Of a DNA stretch of 6,822 nucleotides, positions 5,392 through 6,822 are shown piece by piece. Where the stretch lies: the NCBI GenBank assembly GCA_910579645.1, contig CAJTVK010000181.1, positions 1-6,822 on the forward strand, in the 5' to 3' direction. Under the pieces are notes generated by a model. It made no database searches. It saw only the letters and a list, made by a program, of their open reading frames with translations, and had not been told where the DNA came from. Both the position numbers and the translations under genes were made by a program. The stretch's first letter is position 1; every line of letters starts with the position of its first letter. The stretch is from an uncultured Lachnospiraceae bacterium. Its GTDB lineage: Bacteria; Bacillota; Clostridia; Lachnospirales; Lachnospiraceae.

Positions 5392-6579
5392 TTATAAATA
5401 GCTTTTCAGCACTTCCGTCTTGTCCGTCCTCTCCCAAGGCAGATCCAAGTCATTGCGTCCGAAATGCCCGTAAGCCGATGTCTGCTTGTAAATCGGACGG
5501 CGCAAATCCAGCATTTTAATGATTCCTGCCGGACGGAGGTCAAAATTCTCGCGCACGATTTCCACCAGCTTATCGTCTTCCAGCTTTCCTGTCCCGAAAG
5601 TATCTACCATGACGGAAGTGGGCTGTGCCACGCCAATGGCATAGGACAGCTGGATTTCACATTTATCCGCCAAGCCTGCCGCCACGATATTCTTAGCCAC
5701 ATAACGTGCCGCATAAGCTGCGGAACGGTCTACTTTCGTACAGTCCTTGCCTGAAAAAGCGCCGCCGCCGTGACGGGCGTAGCCGCCGTAGGTGTCCACG
5801 ATAATCTTACGTCCTGTCAGGCCCGCATCCCCGTGAGGCCCGCCGATAACGAAACGTCCCGTAGGGTTGATATAAAATCTGGTTTCCGCATCGATTAATT
5901 CTTTCGGAAGCACAGGGTCAAACACATATTTCTTTATGTCCTCATGAATCTGTTCCTGTGTCACATCCTCATCATGCTGCGTAGACAGCACGACCGCTTC
6001 CAGACGCATCGGTTTGCCCTGTGCATCATATTCCACCGATACCTGGCTCTTGCCGTCCGGCCTTAAATATTTTAATGTGCCGTCTTTACGCACTTTTGTA
6101 AGCTGCAAAGCCAGTTTGTGTGCCAGGGAAATGGAATACGGCATATATTCCTCCGTCTCATTGGTTGCATAGCCGAACATCATCCCCTGATCGCCCGCAC
6201 CGATAGCCTCAATCTCTTCATCTGTCATCTTATTTTCCTTGGCTTCCAATGCCTTGTCCACTCCCATGGCAATATCGGAAGACTGCTCGTCAATTGCCAC
6301 CATGACAGCACAGGTATTGCCGTCAAAACCGTACTCCGATTTGGTATAGCCGATTTCCTTGATTGTCTCGCGGGCAATCTTCGGAATGTCCACATAAGCA
6401 TTTGTGGTAATTTCTCCTGTGACAAGCACGAAGCCTGTACAGGTTGCCACTTCACAGGCTACACGGCTCATCGGGTCTTTTTCCATCAGCGCATCCAGCA
6501 CTGCATCGGAAATTGCATCGCAGACTTTATCCGGATGCCCTTCCGTCACTGATTCCGAAGTAAATAAAAATTTCTCCAT
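5392..6579 (-). CDS. metK: S-adenosylmethionine synthetase (methionine adenosyltransferase)
   Basis: The cytoplasmic enzyme makes S-adenosylmethionine from methionine and ATP, releasing phosphate and pyrophosphate (EC 2.5.1.6). The 395 residues match the usual bacterial length and the protein is complete. Family motifs are all visible: GHPDK at 14-18 (ATP/Mg binding), GAGDQG at 127-132 (methionine/adenine site), STQHDE at 199-204, GGPHGDAGLTGRK at 246-258 and the P-loop-like GGGAFSGKD at 271-279, followed by KVDRSAAYAARYVAKN. AGGAGG (6588-6593) stands 8 bases before the ATG. It is transcribed away from the right-edge repeats and towards the radical SAM operon about 200 bases downstream. Its product is the cofactor of that enzyme, but SAM is used so widely that the adjacency may be incidental. 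I found no S-box or SMK-type SAM riboswitch in the visible leader. Confidence 0.99.
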   Translation of the reverse strand: MEKFLFTSESVTEGHPDKVCDAISDAVLDALMEKDPMSRVACEVATCTGFVLVTGEITTNAYVDIPKIARETIKEIGYTKSEYGFDGNTCAVMVAIDEQSSDIAMGVDKALEAKENKMTDEEIEAIGAGDQGMMFGYATNETEEYMPYSISLAHKLALQLTKVRKDGTLKYLRPDGKSQVSVEYDAQGKPMRLEAVVLSTQHDEDVTQEQIHEDIKKYVFDPVLPKELIDAETRFYINPTGRFVIGGPHGDAGLTGRKIIVDTYGGYARHGGGAFSGKDCTKVDRSAAYAARYVAKNIVAAGLADKCEIQLSYAIGVAQPTSVMVDTFGTGKLEDDKLVEIVRENFDLRPAGIIKMLDLRRPIYKQTSAYGHFGRNDLDLPWERTDKTEVLKSYL

Positions 6580-6593
6580 GATTCATTCCTCCT

Positions 6594-6762
6594 ATTAAAT
6601 GATAATTATGATTGGAACACCGTTTCTTCTGCAGGGGACATGAAAGCGGGCAGGGAAGCTTCCTTCCCCCTGATCCTACGCCGGACACCCGCCGGCTTTC
6701 GCTGACATTCTTCCTTTGGATGCCCGTGTGTAAGCAGCAAAACTCCTAATTTCTTTATGCCC
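6594..6762 (-). promoter_or_regulatory. metK upstream/leader region with competing hairpins
   Basis: No reliable gene lies here. Seen as + strand coordinates, GGGAAG (6653-6658) pairs with CTTCCC (6663-6668). CAGGGG (6632-6637) pairs with CCCCTG (6667-6672) and competes with the first stem at two bases. GAAAGC (6642-6647) can pair with GCTTTC (6695-6700), and GCCGG (6680-6684) with CCGGC (6692-6696). The bases just before the ribosome binding site (6594-6617) are AT-rich and contain CATAAT-like -10 candidates on the minus strand, none with a good -35. No conserved S-box core is recognisable. Confidence 0.35.
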
Positions 6763-6822
6763 TCCTGCGTTACGCATCACTGTGTTACGCTATCCTGCGT
6801 TACGCTATCCTGCGTTACGCTA
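6763..6822. repeat. Tandem array of a 15-bp repeat, open at the window edge
   Basis: Four in-register copies of TCCTGCGTTACGCTA (+ strand) lie at 6763-6777 (13/15 match), 6778-6792 (12/15), 6793-6807 (perfect) and 6808-6822 (perfect). The array has no flanking unique DNA on its right, so more copies are likely beyond the window. Each perfect unit holds the dyad GCGT-T-ACGC. The period of 15 is a multiple of three; on the minus strand one frame reads SVTQD per unit. It could be a variable-number tandem repeat, an operator-like array, or the coding end of a neighbouring gene. Confidence 0.92.

Noticed and set aside
6676..6777. A 33-residue minus-strand ORF starting MRNAGGHKEIRSF, beginning at the edge of the tandem repeats
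   Set aside because: It has no ribosome binding site and its start lies in a degenerate repeat copy. It is probably a chance reading of repeat-derived DNA, though a search for the peptide in related genomes would show whether the stretch is a dispersed element.
6763..6822. CRISPR array at the right edge
   Set aside because: Repeats are 15 bp, directly abutting and without spacers, so this is a simple tandem repeat.

Overview
The window reads as Gram-positive chromosomal DNA, most likely from an anaerobic clostridium of the Lachnospiraceae type. This is inferred from strong AGGAGG ribosome binding sites, a lipobox signal peptide, a Firmicutes-style chemoreceptor and a typical MetK; no rRNA or other phylogenetic marker is present.

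Layout. From 297 to 2075 (+) there is one chemoreceptor (MCP). It has its own extended -10 promoter at 154-183 and a leader that can fold into a classical H-type pseudoknot (233-281) just before the ribosome binding site. A 17-bp perfect hairpin (2130-2183) separates it from convergent minus-strand genes. These run right to left: a radical SAM protein with a cobalamin-binding-like N-terminus (5185-3746), a lipoprotein carrying a complete barnase-type ribonuclease domain (3749-2904), a barstar-type inhibitor (2900-2622) and a small, very acidic, Trp-rich protein of unknown family (2590-2222). The first three are packed as an operon: radical SAM and barnase overlap by ATGA, and the barnase stop region supplies the barstar ribosome binding site. 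Further upstream on the same strand is metK (6579-5392), with a hairpin-rich gap of about 200 bases between it and the radical SAM gene. Its 5' leader is structured but lacks a recognisable SAM riboswitch. The right edge holds four in-register copies of a 15-bp tandem repeat (6763-6822) that runs out of the window.

How the genes work together. The central module is a toxin/inhibitor pair in which the nuclease is a lipoprotein: a lipidated Cys23, then an acidic, repeat-containing linker of about 145 residues, then barnase. Barstar would protect the cytoplasm before export. Every catalytic residue of barnase is present. However, several residues of the classical barnase-barstar interface are changed on both partners, which suggests a co-evolved specificity variant. 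The unknown acidic protein downstream may be an accessory or second immunity factor, and the radical SAM enzyme is translationally coupled to the module; both roles are inference. MetK makes the SAM that the radical SAM protein would consume, but co-transcription is not shown.
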